A stretch of 64,000 bases of DNA from Paracoccus shanxieyensis (lineage in GTDB: Bacteria > Pseudomonadota > Alphaproteobacteria > Rhodobacterales > Rhodobacteraceae): positions 1 through 64,000 of the forward strand of contig NZ_WMII01000007.1 of NCBI RefSeq assembly GCF_009711265.1. Reading direction: 5' to 3'. Below, in pieces: positions 1 through 8,083 of this stretch. Position 1 is the stretch's first letter; each line of letters starts with the position of its first letter. The notes beneath the pieces are model-generated. The model ran no database searches, had not been told where the DNA came from, and saw nothing but the letters and a program-made list of their open reading frames with translations. The position numbers and the translations under genes are program-made.

Positions 1-1
1 G

Positions 2-109
2 GAGGCACAGAGCATCGCAACCGACTGGCTATGGACTTACAACAACGAGCGACCCAACATGGGCATCGGCGGCATAACACCCGCACAGAAACTGAAAATG
101 GCTGCCTGA
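2..109 (+). mobile_element. IS3-family transposase (OrfB), C-terminal end only
   Basis: This open frame enters from the left edge and gives the last 35 residues of an IS3-type integrase-fold transposase. The end contains YNNERPNMGIGGITPAQKL, typical of the region after the catalytic glutamate of the DDE domain in IS3 transposases. The enzyme would cut and join the ends of the insertion sequence. Only the tail is visible, so subgroup and intactness cannot be judged. The short inverted repeat just downstream probably lies within the right end of the element. Confidence 0.85.
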
Positions 110-123
110 AGTCTACGGCCAAA

Positions 124-139
124 CCCCGTTAAAACGGGG
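124..139 (+). terminator. Inverted repeat after the transposase, terminator-like or part of the IS end
   Basis: CCCCGTT-AA-AACGGGG is a perfect 7-bp inverted repeat with a 2-nt centre, 14 nt after the transposase stop. No T-run follows, so it may be part of the IS right end rather than a terminator. The exact IS boundary could not be fixed. Confidence 0.4.
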
Positions 140-172
140 AGGATTACCGGGGCTTTCGGCCGCGCGACCCCG

Positions 173-307
173 ATGCAGCACTGGGTTAGCGAGCACGAAA
201 GGCGCTATGCGAATGGCAAGGTTGTACGGGTCCGCGCCCACAAGCGCGGTCGACTTCCGGATCAGGAATTGCCGGTCAGGGTGGTGGGGCCACGATTGGA
301 AGGCTGA
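173..307 (+). pseudogene. Probable 3' remnant of a gene cut by the insertion sequence
   Basis: A 44-codon stretch beginning at an internal ATG reads like the natural end of a protein: MQHWVSEHERRYANGKVVRV, then a basic segment ending PRLEG and a TGA. The frame stays open upstream into the presumed IS end, with no plausible start or ribosome-binding site. The Arg/Lys-rich composition resembles C-termini of some phage or plasmid proteins, but I do not recognise the family. The reading is that the IS inserted into this gene. It could also be chance open sequence. Confidence 0.35.
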
Positions 308-486
308 GCTACCCGGCAACTCCGCCTGAAGTGTTCAAAATCAGCGGCGATGCGGAAAATGATTTCCAGAAGACGGCAAAAGCGTCCTAAAATATCAGCC
401 GGTATTTTTGATGAGAATATCGCAATGCCATGCGGCCAATCGTGTCAAACGAAAGGGGGAAGCAGGTATCCCCGCAGACATCCGAA
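308..486. other. Intergenic, no gene seen
   Basis: About 180 bp between the gene remnant and the tRNA stem-loop. It is less GC-rich than the rest of the window, consistent with imported or decaying DNA. No ORF, repeat or RNA gene was recognised. Confidence 0.5.
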
Positions 487-522
487 ATTTTCCTTCATCA
501 TAAAGTCATAATGAAGGAAAAT
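487..522 (-). terminator. Stem-loop directly after tRNA-Met
   Basis: ATTTTCCTTCAT at 487-498 and ATGAAGGAAAAT at 511-522 form perfect 12-bp arms around a 12-nt loop. Read on the minus strand, the stem starts at the last base of the tRNA CCA and is followed by TTCGG. The A/T-rich outer stem and position make it the likely 3' end of the tRNA transcript. Confidence 0.7.
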
Positions 523-598
523 GGTAGCGGAGGAGGGATTTGAACCCCCGACACAAGGATTATGATTCCTCTGCTCTAACCAGCTGAGCTACTCCGCC
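522..598 (-). tRNA. tRNA-Met (anticodon CAU), elongator type
   Basis: On the minus strand the 77-nt sequence starts GGCGGAGTAGCTCAGCTGG and ends with an encoded CCA. The D stem is GCTC/GAGC, the anticodon stem GAGGA/TCCTT encloses ATCATAA with anticodon CAT, the T arm is GGGGGTTCAAATCCCTC, and the acceptor is GGCGGAG/CTCCGCT with A73. The initiator-type first mismatch and GGG-CCC anticodon stem are absent, so this is an elongator rather than fMet. A CAU tRNA could be the lysidine-modified Ile type, but the D arm and acceptor fit elongator Met better. Confidence 0.93.
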
Positions 599-922
599 AC
601 GGGTGCGGGGTAATTACGGCGAGGAGCGGGGGGCGTCAAGGACCATTCCGCACTATTTTCCGGAATTCTGCGCCGGGGAAACGGTCGTGGATTTTTCATG
701 AAAACAGGCGTTGCAGGACCGTTCGGAACGACTGCACCGGGCGCTGGGATGACGGGCTTCACAACCGTTCGGCCTTGGCCCGCAAATCGCGTTGGGCGGG
801 TTTCCGGCGGTTTGGCAAGGTTCGGGGATGGGTTGCCGCGCGGTCGCAGCGATCCGGCTGCGCTGCCGGACATGGCATTGCCGGACATGGCATCGCCGGG
901 TCAGGGCTCTGCGCGAAAGGCA
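599..922. other. Intergenic, no gene seen
   Basis: No convincing gene was found; open frames here lack ribosome-binding sites and protein-like composition. The only structure noted is a 15-bp tandem repeat, GCCGGACATGGCATT, at 865-879 and 880-894, with a partial third copy. The region probably holds the tRNA-Met promoter close to 600. Confidence 0.5.
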
Positions 923-952
923 GGCGGCGGGGTCAGCCCGTGACCCGCCGCC
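923..952 (-). terminator. Strong GC stem-loop downstream of gltX
   Basis: GGCGGCGGGGTCA at 923-935 pairs with TGACCCGCCGCC at 941-952, leaving one bulged G and a 5-nt loop. It lies 8 nt beyond the gltX stop. In the minus direction it is followed by TGCCTTT, a weak T-run, so it is a probable intrinsic terminator. Confidence 0.6.
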
Positions 953-959
953 CGTCGTC

Positions 960-2285
960 TTAGCTGCGGGCGCGCACGACCTGCAAAAGCGGCATTACGT
1001 CTGACATGTCCGGGCCATGGGCCTGCCCCGTCAGCGCCTTGCGCAGCGGCATGAACAGCCCCTTGCCCTTGCGGCCGGTCGCCTGTTTCACGGCAGCGGT
1101 GAATTCGCCCCATGTCGCGTCGGTATAGGGCGGGGGCGGCAGCATGGTCATGGCCTGCGCCACGAAATCGGCATCCTCGGCGTCGATCTGCGGATCGGCC
1201 CCTTTCGAGAAAATGTCCCACCATGCGCCCAGATCATCCAGTCTGGTGATGTTCTGCGACGCCACGCGCCAGAAGCGTTCCGCCATATCGGCAGGCACAC
1301 CAAGGGCTGCGATGCGGTCGGCGACCTCGGCGAAGGGCTTGGACTGGTTCGCCTCGCGCGTCAGCGGCCACAGATCCTCGGCATCGAATTTGGTGGGCGA
1401 GGCGCCGAATTGCGACAGGTCGAACCCGGCAGCTAGGTCGTCCAGCGACATCCGCAACTCGACCGGCTGCGACGAGCCCAAGCGCGCCATCAGCGACAGC
1501 AGCGCCTGCGGCGCGACGCCGTTTTCGCGCAGATCCTTGATCGCCAGCACGCCAAGACGCTTGGAAAGCTCTTCGCCCTGCGGGCCGGTCAGCAGGCTGT
1601 GATGCGCAAAGGACGGCGGCGTGGCCCCCAAGGCGCGGATGATCTGGATCTGGGTCGCGGTATTGGTGACGTGATCGGCGCCGCGCACGATATGCGTGAC
1701 GCCCATATCCGCATCGTCCACCGACGAGGCGAAGGTATAAAGCACCTGACCATCGGCGCGGATCAGCACCGGATCCGACACGCTGGCCGCGTCAATCGAG
1801 ATGTCGCCAAGGATGCCGTCGGTCCATTCGATGCGTTCCTGATCCAGCAGGAAGCGCCAATAGCCGTCGCGGCCTTCGGCGCGCAGCTTGGCGATATCCT
1901 CGGCCGACAGGTTCAGCCCGGCGCGGTCATAGACCGGCGGCCTGCCCATGTTCAGCTGTTTCTTGCGCTTCAGGTCCAGTTCGGTCGGCGTCTCGAACAC
2001 CTCATACAGGCGTTTGCCGTCGCGCAGGCCCTCGGCGGCCTCGGCATAGCGGTCAAGGCGGTCGGACTGGCGTTCGATCCGGTTCCATTCCAGCCCCAGC
2101 CATTCCAGATCGCGCTGGATGCCATCGGCATATTCCTGCTTCGACCGTTCACGGTCGGTATCGTCAAGCCGCAGGATGAAGGTGCCGCCCGCCTTGCGCG
2201 CGATCAGATAGTTCATCAGCGCGGTGCGGAGGTTGCCAACATGGATGTGGCCGGTGGGAGATGGGGCGAAACGGGTGGTTGTCAT
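960..2285 (-). CDS. gltX: Glutamate--tRNA ligase
   Basis: A 441-residue class I aminoacyl-tRNA synthetase that attaches glutamate to tRNA-Glu in the cytoplasm. The N-terminus has the ATP-binding HIGH-type motif in FAPSPTGHIHVGN (about residues 6-18), and the KMSKS-type loop appears as EELSKRLG near residue 240. An ATG 10 codons upstream is possible, but MTTTRFAPSP at 2285 is the usual family start. Alphaproteobacteria often carry two GluRS paralogues, with Gln-tRNA made by GatCAB, so this may be one of two copies. It is followed by a GC-rich stem-loop. Confidence 0.95.
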   Translation of the reverse strand: MTTTRFAPSPTGHIHVGNLRTALMNYLIARKAGGTFILRLDDTDRERSKQEYADGIQRDLEWLGLEWNRIERQSDRLDRYAEAAEGLRDGKRLYEVFETPTELDLKRKKQLNMGRPPVYDRAGLNLSAEDIAKLRAEGRDGYWRFLLDQERIEWTDGILGDISIDAASVSDPVLIRADGQVLYTFASSVDDADMGVTHIVRGADHVTNTATQIQIIRALGATPPSFAHHSLLTGPQGEELSKRLGVLAIKDLRENGVAPQALLSLMARLGSSQPVELRMSLDDLAAGFDLSQFGASPTKFDAEDLWPLTREANQSKPFAEVADRIAALGVPADMAERFWRVASQNITRLDDLGAWWDIFSKGADPQIDAEDADFVAQAMTMLPPPPYTDATWGEFTAAVKQATGRKGKGLFMPLRKALTGQAHGPDMSDVMPLLQVVRARS

Positions 2286-2361
2286 GACGTTCTCCTGTCC
2301 GCTTCGCTCTTTCACAAACGGCGGTTTTTGTCCATATCGGGGGACAAAGAGAGGTAAGCGG

Positions 2362-2769
2362 ATGATTGACTGGAAGACTGCCGAAGCCCCCGATCTTGCG
2401 CTGATCGAAGAGATGGCCCGCGAAGCGATCGCCGGTCTGCCGCCGGAATTCGCCGGTCCCGCCGCGCAGGTCGTGCTGCGCGTCGAGGATTTCGCCTCGG
2501 AGGAGTTTCTGGATGAGCTGGAGACCGACGATCCGCTGGAGCTGACCGGGCTTTATGACGGCGTGCCGATGACGGAAAAATCACCCAGCGAGCCGCAGCA
2601 TTTCCCCGATACCGTCTGGCTGTTTCGCCGCGCCATTCTGGACGAATGGGCGGCGCGGGGCGATGTCACGCTGTTTGCGCTGGTCGCCCATGTCGTCGTC
2701 CACGAATTCGCCCATCATTTCGGGTGGTCGGACGACGATATCGCCGCCATCGACCGCTGGTGGGAATAG
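2362..2769 (+). CDS. Zincin-type metallopeptidase family protein (possible Zn protease)
   Basis: A 135-residue protein of the small bacterial zincin_1 family. The C-terminus carries VVHEFAHHFGWSDDDI: an HExxH zinc-site motif with a downstream Asp-rich turn, as in the family. Physiological substrates of these proteins are not established. The start at MIDWKTAEAPDL follows AGAGGTAAGCGG and was preferred over a longer frame that would run into gltX. It is divergent from gltX (about 75 bp between starts) and convergent with the next gene, only 7 bp from its stop. Confidence 0.85.
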   Translation: MIDWKTAEAPDLALIEEMAREAIAGLPPEFAGPAAQVVLRVEDFASEEFLDELETDDPLELTGLYDGVPMTEKSPSEPQHFPDTVWLFRRAILDEWAARGDVTLFALVAHVVVHEFAHHFGWSDDDIAAIDRWWE

Positions 2770-2776
2770 CCGCACG

Positions 2777-4657
2777 TCAGGCGCGCGGCATTCCGGCAGG
2801 ACGCGAGGTGCGCTTTTGCGCGGCAATGCGGAAGGGCGCATTCGGCGCGCCATAGCCGCGATAATTGCCCTGCCGCTGGACGATTTCAAAGAAGAAGCCG
2901 TCCTCGCTGGGGACGGAATACAGCTGGAAGAACTGCCCGCCCGCATCCTCGTCATACATGACGTTGAACTGGCGCAGCCGGTCGGTCAGGCCCGCATCAA
3001 GGCCAAAGCGCGCGGCCACGTCGTCATAATAGTTCGCGCCGATGCGCAGAACCGGAAAGCCCAGATCCGCCAGCGCCTTGGCGGTGGCGAAGATATCGGC
3101 GGTGGCAAAGGCGATATGCTGCACGGATGAGCCAAGGCTGTCCTCGATGAAGCGCCCGGCCAGCGTGCGGCGCGCCTCGGCCCCGTTCAGCGTCACGCGC
3201 ATCCGGCCGGATTCGATGGCCTGCGACCGCACCAGCCCGTCGGGGTCGATCACATCCACCATGGGCGATTTGCGGGCGTCGAAGATCTCGGTGTAAAACA
3301 GCGAGGCGCTCAGCATCTCGTCATAGGGCATGGTCTGGGCAAGGTGGTCGATGCCGGTGATGCCCGCGCCGACCGGGGCCGGGCCTTCGGGCTGAAAGTC
3401 CACGTCCCAGATGCGGGCAAGATCGGGCTTTTCGTCCAGAAAGCGGATGACGCTGCCGCTGATGCCGCGGATGCCGGGGATCTGCAATTCGCCCGCGCCG
3501 ATGCCTTCGCCATGGGGTTGCGCCAGAAGCGCCGTGGCGCGGTCGAAGCTGGCTTTCGCATCCGGCACGTTCAGGCCGATTTCCGAAACCGTCGTGCCAT
3601 GCGCCATATAGGCGGTGCGCCCGAAGCCGCGCGCATCCGTATTCACCAGCAGGTTCACATCGCCCTGACGCCATCGCGTCACCGATTTCGACACATGCTT
3701 GCCGGTCGCCGTGAAGCCGGTGGCGGTCAGCAGGGCGTTCAGGCCCGGCGCCTCGTCCTCCGAGGTGGCGAATTCGATGAATTCGACCTGATCCACGGGC
3801 GCGGGGGCGGGGAACTCGGGCAGGTCCACGGACAGCGCAGGCTCGGCCCGCCGCGCATGGTCCTGCAATCCGATCAGGCTGCGATGGCCGTCCAGCGCCA
3901 CCAGACGCGGCAAGCCCGAGCGGAACTGATCGTTGAAGATCTCAAGGCTCAGCCAGCCATCATAGCCGGTTGCCAGCACGGCGCGCATGAAGCGGGGCAC
4001 GTCCAGATCGCCCTCGCCGGGCATATTGCGGAAATGGCGCGACCAATACAGCAGGTCCATGTCGACCGCGGGGGCATCGGCCAGTTGCACGAAGAAGATG
4101 CGGTCGCCGGGGATCGAGCGGATCGAGTCCGGGTCCACCTTGCCGCCCAGCGTGTGGAAACTGTCCAGGATCAGGCCGATATTGGGGTGATCGGCGCGGC
4201 GCACCACCTCCCATGCGTCGCGGTGATCGTTGATAAAGCGGCCCCAGCACAGCGCCTCGAAGCCGACACGGACGCCGTATTGCGCAGCCAGATCGCCCAG
4301 TTCGTTGAAATCCGCCGCCATGCGGTCGATGCCGCCCATGGCAGCCGGATGCAGCGAGGAACAGAACAGCACCAGATCCGTGCCAAGCTGGTTCATCAGC
4401 TCGAACTTGCGGGCGGCGCGGCCGAAGGCGCGCGCGCGATGCGGCTCTGGCAGGCCCTCGAAATCGCGGAAGGGCTGGAACAGCGTGATCTCAAGCCCGT
4501 GGTCGCGGACCATACGTCCGACCTCGGCGGGGCTGAAATCCGAGGCGATGAAATCCTGCTCGAAGATCTCGATCCCGTCGAAGCCTGCGGCGGCGATGGC
4601 GGCCAGTTTTTCGGGCAATGTTCCGGAAAGCGAAACCGTGGCGATCGAAGTCTTCAT
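2777..4657 (-). CDS. quiC: 3-Dehydroshikimate dehydratase, two-domain QuiC/DSD type
   Basis: A 626-residue protein with an N-terminal xylose-isomerase-like TIM barrel (about 1-270) and a C-terminal HPPD-like VOC region (about 285-610). This matches the fused dehydratases that convert 3-dehydroshikimate to protocatechuate in quinate/shikimate catabolism. The C-terminal half has metal-site signatures GIDHLA, VQHIAFAT and FFFEIVQR (Glu near residue 591). The start MKTSIATVSLSG has AAGGAAA 9 nt upstream. It is transcribed away from a flavoprotein/TIM-barrel pair across a likely shared regulatory region. A plain 4-hydroxyphenylpyruvate dioxygenase is unlikely because of the N-terminal barrel. Confidence 0.88.
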   Translation of the reverse strand: MKTSIATVSLSGTLPEKLAAIAAAGFDGIEIFEQDFIASDFSPAEVGRMVRDHGLEITLFQPFRDFEGLPEPHRARAFGRAARKFELMNQLGTDLVLFCSSLHPAAMGGIDRMAADFNELGDLAAQYGVRVGFEALCWGRFINDHRDAWEVVRRADHPNIGLILDSFHTLGGKVDPDSIRSIPGDRIFFVQLADAPAVDMDLLYWSRHFRNMPGEGDLDVPRFMRAVLATGYDGWLSLEIFNDQFRSGLPRLVALDGHRSLIGLQDHARRAEPALSVDLPEFPAPAPVDQVEFIEFATSEDEAPGLNALLTATGFTATGKHVSKSVTRWRQGDVNLLVNTDARGFGRTAYMAHGTTVSEIGLNVPDAKASFDRATALLAQPHGEGIGAGELQIPGIRGISGSVIRFLDEKPDLARIWDVDFQPEGPAPVGAGITGIDHLAQTMPYDEMLSASLFYTEIFDARKSPMVDVIDPDGLVRSQAIESGRMRVTLNGAEARRTLAGRFIEDSLGSSVQHIAFATADIFATAKALADLGFPVLRIGANYYDDVAARFGLDAGLTDRLRQFNVMYDEDAGGQFFQLYSVPSEDGFFFEIVQRQGNYRGYGAPNAPFRIAAQKRTSRPAGMPRA

Positions 4658-4754
4658 GCGTGTATTTCCTTGCGGGCCGTGCGGTTCGATCATCAGCACA
4701 TATCGAGGGGCGAGGGAAGGCCGCAGTGCGAAACAACTGGACAAGCGAATTGTT

Positions 4755-4778
4755 ATTCCATAGTGGAATGATGTTCCA
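4755..4778. promoter_or_regulatory. IclR-like operator, three TTCCA/TGGAA half-sites
   Basis: ATTCCA-TAG-TGGAAT (4755-4769) and TGGAA-TGATG-TTCCA (4764-4778) share the central half-site, giving three alternating half-sites in 24 bp. The second unit resembles the IclR consensus TGGAAATnATTTCCA. IclR-family proteins commonly control aromatic and quinate pathways, and some, such as PcaU, bind three half-site repeats. The site lies between the divergent dehydratase and flavoprotein genes. It ends 3 bp before the first possible ATG of the flavoprotein, which suggests repression or a leaderless mRNA. No IclR gene is in the window. Confidence 0.5.
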
Positions 4779-4781
4779 ATA

Positions 4782-6527
4782 ATGGATGCAGCCATGTCTT
4801 CCACCCCTGATCCCAGACCCGAAACGCCGGAAACGTCTGCCCCCCCGATGGCGACGCGGGACTGTGATCTTTTGGTGCTGGGATCGGGCGCTGCGGGATT
4901 GTCGGCGGCGCTGACGGCGGCGCGGCATGGTCTGCGGGTGATCCTTGCTGAAAAAGACAGCGTTCTGGGCGGAACCAGCGCGTGGTCGGGCGGCTGGATC
5001 TGGGCACCGCGCAACCCGGTCGTCCAGCGCAGCGGCGTCGATGAGCCGCCCGAGGGGCCGCGCGCCTATCTTCAGGCCGTGCTGGGCAATAATTTCGACC
5101 CCGGCAAGGTCGATGCCTTTCTGGATCACGCGCCGCGCACCATCGCCTTTCTTGAGGCGGAGGGGCTGGAATTTCAGGGCGGGCTGCATATTCCCGACAC
5201 TTACAGCACGCAACCCGGCGCGGGGATGGGGGGACGCTCGGTCATCGCGGCCCCGTTCGACGGGCTTGCCTTGGGGGAAGATATCCGGCTGCTGCGCAAG
5301 CCGCTGCCGGAAACCAGCTTCATGGGCATGACGATTCAGTCCGGCCCGGATCTGCGCGCCTTCATGACGATGACACGCTCGGTCCCGGCTTTCGTGCATG
5401 TCACGCGCCGGTTTACCCGGCATCTGTGGGATCTGCTGCGGCACGGGCGCGGCATGCAGTTGCGCAACGGCAATGCGCTGGTCGCCCGGCTGATGCTGGC
5501 CGCCCGCAAGGCCGGTGTCGAGTTCATCACCGAAGCGCCTGCCACGCGGTTGCTGCAATCCGATGGGCAGGTCCGTGGCGCGGTGCTGGCAACGGCCAGG
5601 GGCGACATCGCCGTGCAGGCCACCAAAGGCGTGGTTCTGGCGACCGGAGGCTGGCCGCAGGACATCGCCCGACGCGCCGCGCAGTTTCCCGCGCCCGATC
5701 TGCATGCGACGCTGGCCGTGCCGCAGGCGACCGGCGACGGTCTGCGGCTGGCCGAGGCCGTCGGCGCGGTGCAGGACCGCAGCCTTGCCAGCCCCGGCGC
5801 ATGGTGCCCCGTATCCGAGGTGCGCTGGCCCGATGGCCGGGTCGGCGCGTTTCCGCATATCATCGAACGCGGCAAGCCCGGCATCATCGGCGTGCTGCGC
5901 GATGGCCGACGCTTCTGCAACGAAGGGCTGGGCTATCACGACTATGTCGCGGCGCTCTTGAACAGCGTGCCGCCCGGTCAGCCGCCCGAGTCGTGGCTGA
6001 TCTGCACCCGCGCCTTTCAGCGCCGTTATGGTCTGGGCATCTCGCGGCCTGCGCCCGTCCCGGTCGGCGGCTGGATCCGGCGCGGCTATATCCAGACCGG
6101 CGACACGCCCGAGGCGCTGGCGCGGGCCTGTGGCATCGACCCACAGGGGCTGGCCAGAACGCTGGCCGACTGGAACCGCGACGCGGTGCGGGGCGAGGAT
6201 CCGGCCTTCGGGCGCGGCACGACCGCCTATATGCGGCTGCAAGGCGATCCCGACCAGCATCCGAACCCCTGCGTCGCGCCAATCGAAAAAGGCCCGTTCT
6301 ATGCCGTGAAGGTCATCCCCGGCAGCTTCGGCACCTTCGCGGGGCTGGCGACGGACGGCCGCGCGCGCGTGCTGGACGGGCAGGGCCAGCCCATCGCGGG
6401 GCTGCACGCGGCGGGCTGCGACATGGCCAGCGTCATGGGCGGGCACTATCCCGCAGGCGGCATCAACCTTGGCCCTGCACTGACCTTTGGCCATATCGCC
6501 GCGCTGGATGCGGCGGGACTTCTGTAA
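4782..6527 (+). CDS. FAD-binding_2 flavoprotein (fumarate reductase / ketosteroid dehydrogenase-like)
   Basis: A 581-residue flavoprotein with an N-terminal dinucleotide fold LLVLGSGAAGLSAALTAA (about residues 30-47), an acidic ribose-binding end (ILAEKD) and GGTSAWSGGWIW, typical of the FAD_binding_2 family. The C-terminus GHYPAGGINLGPALTFGHI closes the FAD site. Family members oxidise or reduce C-C bonds next to carbonyl or carboxyl groups; the substrate here is unknown. Its position beside 3-dehydroshikimate dehydratase suggests an alicyclic acid. The start is uncertain: ATG at 4782 or 4794, neither with a good ribosome-binding site and both next to the operator. Confidence 0.82.
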   Translation: MDAAMSSTPDPRPETPETSAPPMATRDCDLLVLGSGAAGLSAALTAARHGLRVILAEKDSVLGGTSAWSGGWIWAPRNPVVQRSGVDEPPEGPRAYLQAVLGNNFDPGKVDAFLDHAPRTIAFLEAEGLEFQGGLHIPDTYSTQPGAGMGGRSVIAAPFDGLALGEDIRLLRKPLPETSFMGMTIQSGPDLRAFMTMTRSVPAFVHVTRRFTRHLWDLLRHGRGMQLRNGNALVARLMLAARKAGVEFITEAPATRLLQSDGQVRGAVLATARGDIAVQATKGVVLATGGWPQDIARRAAQFPAPDLHATLAVPQATGDGLRLAEAVGAVQDRSLASPGAWCPVSEVRWPDGRVGAFPHIIERGKPGIIGVLRDGRRFCNEGLGYHDYVAALLNSVPPGQPPESWLICTRAFQRRYGLGISRPAPVPVGGWIRRGYIQTGDTPEALARACGIDPQGLARTLADWNRDAVRGEDPAFGRGTTAYMRLQGDPDQHPNPCVAPIEKGPFYAVKVIPGSFGTFAGLATDGRARVLDGQGQPIAGLHAAGCDMASVMGGHYPAGGINLGPALTFGHIAALDAAGLL

Positions 6528-6536
6528 GGAAAGCAC

Positions 6537-7337
6537 ATGAACCGAGCGATTTCTCTGGCGCATCTGACGGTTGTCGAGACGGCGCCGCCGCAGATGATCC
6601 GCATGGCGGCGCGGCTGGGTTACGATGCCGTCGGGCTGCGCCTGCTGCGCGTGACGCCGGAAACCCCCGGCTATCCGCTGATGGACGATCCGCAGATGAT
6701 GGCTCAGACCCGCGCGGCGCTGGCCGAAACCGGGCTGCGGGTGCAGGATATCGAATTCGTGCGCATCACGCCGGAATTCGACTTGAACGCGCTGCGCCCG
6801 TTTCTGCGCGCGGGCGCGGAACTGGGCGCAGCGCATGTGATCTGCGCGCCCTATGACCCCGACCTGTCGCGGCTTGCCGACAATCTGGCGCTGATGGCGC
6901 AGGAATGTCGCGCGCATGGCATGCAGGCGGTGCTGGAGTTCTTTCCCTGGACCTCGGTGCCGGATCTGGCGACGGCGCTGCGCGTGGTCGAACCCGTGGC
7001 CGATCTGGGTATTCTGGTCGATACGCTGCATTTCAACCGCTCGGGCAGCAGTCTTGAGGATCTGCGCCGCGCGCTGCCCCGGATGCCCTTCCTGCATCTG
7101 TGCGACGCGCCCGTCCATCCGCCCTATACGACCGAGCAGTTTTTCCATGCCGGCCGGGTCGAGCGTCTGCCGCCCGGCGCGGGGCAGATCCCGCTGGCCC
7201 CGATCATGGCCGAACTGCCGCCCGACCTGCCGGTGACGCTGGAAATTCCCATGACGGCCAAGGCCTTGGCTGAGGGCGAAGAGGCGGTGGCAGCCCATGT
7301 CATCGCAGCGACGCGGCAATTCCTCACGCAGCTTTGA
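6537..7337 (+). CDS. Sugar phosphate isomerase/epimerase-like TIM-barrel protein
   Basis: A 266-residue AP_endonuc_2 / xylose-isomerase-like barrel. Segments such as ILVDTLHFNRSG and FLHLCDAPV carry the Asp/His/Glu residues expected around a divalent metal. It starts 9 bp after the flavoprotein stop, behind AAGGAAAG, so the two are an operon. The fold matches the N-terminal domain of the divergent dehydratase, so it could be another dehydratase or an isomerase in the same route. The exact reaction cannot be read from sequence. Confidence 0.78.
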   Translation: MNRAISLAHLTVVETAPPQMIRMAARLGYDAVGLRLLRVTPETPGYPLMDDPQMMAQTRAALAETGLRVQDIEFVRITPEFDLNALRPFLRAGAELGAAHVICAPYDPDLSRLADNLALMAQECRAHGMQAVLEFFPWTSVPDLATALRVVEPVADLGILVDTLHFNRSGSSLEDLRRALPRMPFLHLCDAPVHPPYTTEQFFHAGRVERLPPGAGQIPLAPIMAELPPDLPVTLEIPMTAKALAEGEEAVAAHVIAATRQFLTQL

Positions 7338-7594
7338 GCAAAACATACAAATTGACGCTGCGGAACGTGCTATCATCCGGCATTGCGCTTGGGAATTGAA
7401 CGGGACTAAGCACCGCCGCTTGGCGCGCTGAAGCTCATCGCGCCCGTCGCTCCTGCATATGTTGGGCGCGATAAGCAGCAGAGCGTCTGGCGGCGGTTGC
7501 AGTGCCCCCGCCGCCAACTCGGCCCTGCTGCGACAATATGGGGCCTTTCCAGACATCGCATTTTCTGGCAGCAACCCGAACGCGGAGGAGTTGC
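7338..7594. other. Leader region of the copper operon
   Basis: A 257-bp intergenic region with no ORF of its own that I trust. It contains a GC-rich stem, TGGCGGCGG (7488-7496) with CCGCCGCCA (7508-7516), 79 nt before the next gene. No convincing sigma-70 promoter or CueR/CsoR-type palindrome was seen. Confidence 0.45.
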
Positions 7595-8023
7595 ATGGCA
7601 GCATGGCGGCGATCAGCCCGAAACGGCGGTGAAAGGGGCGTTGCGGCGCGCCTTCTGACGGCGTTGCTGCTTTTGCCCTTTGTGGTGTTTTCGCTGATCC
7701 AGCCCGACACGATGCTGGCCGCCGATGCGCAAGGCCGCATGATGGTCGTGCTGTGCGGCGACGACATGCCGGTGGAAATGGCGGTTGCCGCCGATGGCAC
7801 GCTGACCCCGGTTTCCGAACTGGAAAAGCACCAGCCCGCCGACCGCCACGCGACATGTGCCTGGGCGCCGCATGGCCAGCCGCTGCTGGGCGGGACGCTT
7901 GCCGCGATGCCGCTGCCGCATCTGTCGCAGATCGCGCTGGACCTTGCGCCCTCGCGGCAGGCGGGCGCGCGGCTGTTGCCGCAGCCCGTGCCTGTGGCGC
8001 GCGGCCCTCCGGCCATCGCCTGA
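7595..8023 (+). CDS. DUF2946-like small exported protein heading the copper operon
   Basis: A 142-residue protein starting behind GGAGGAG. A basic N-terminus and hydrophobic segment (about residues 17-36) look like a signal peptide or anchor. The rest is small, with Cys in VVLCGDDM and ATCAWAPHGQP, several His/Met residues and the C-terminal ARGPP often seen in DUF2946 proteins. It lies 60 bp ahead of the YcnI-PCuAC gene. DUF2946 ORFs are known at the head of copper operons, where in Bordetella one acts as a copper-sensing upstream ORF. That role here is inference; the family assignment is moderately sure. Confidence 0.65.
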   Translation: MAAWRRSARNGGERGVAARLLTALLLLPFVVFSLIQPDTMLAADAQGRMMVVLCGDDMPVEMAVAADGTLTPVSELEKHQPADRHATCAWAPHGQPLLGGTLAAMPLPHLSQIALDLAPSRQAGARLLPQPVPVARGPPAIA

Positions 8024-8083
8024 ACCGACCGCTTCCGGGCAGAGCTGTCTGCCGCAACGATCCTTTCGGACGATGGACCGATC

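Noticed and set aside
865..899. Short tandem repeat considered as the start of a CRISPR or repeat array
   Set aside because: Only two full 15-bp units with no spacers. No CRISPR-like array was seen anywhere in the window.
7488..7530. Possible cobalamin riboswitch, from a TGCCCCCGC-like stretch before the copper operon
   Set aside because: The B12 box and the rest of the conserved core are missing, and the genes downstream are copper-related.
4491..8057. An 1188-codon minus-strand frame across the flavoprotein and copper genes
   Set aside because: It spans several well-supported genes and a promoter region and has Arg/Pro/Ala-rich chance composition.
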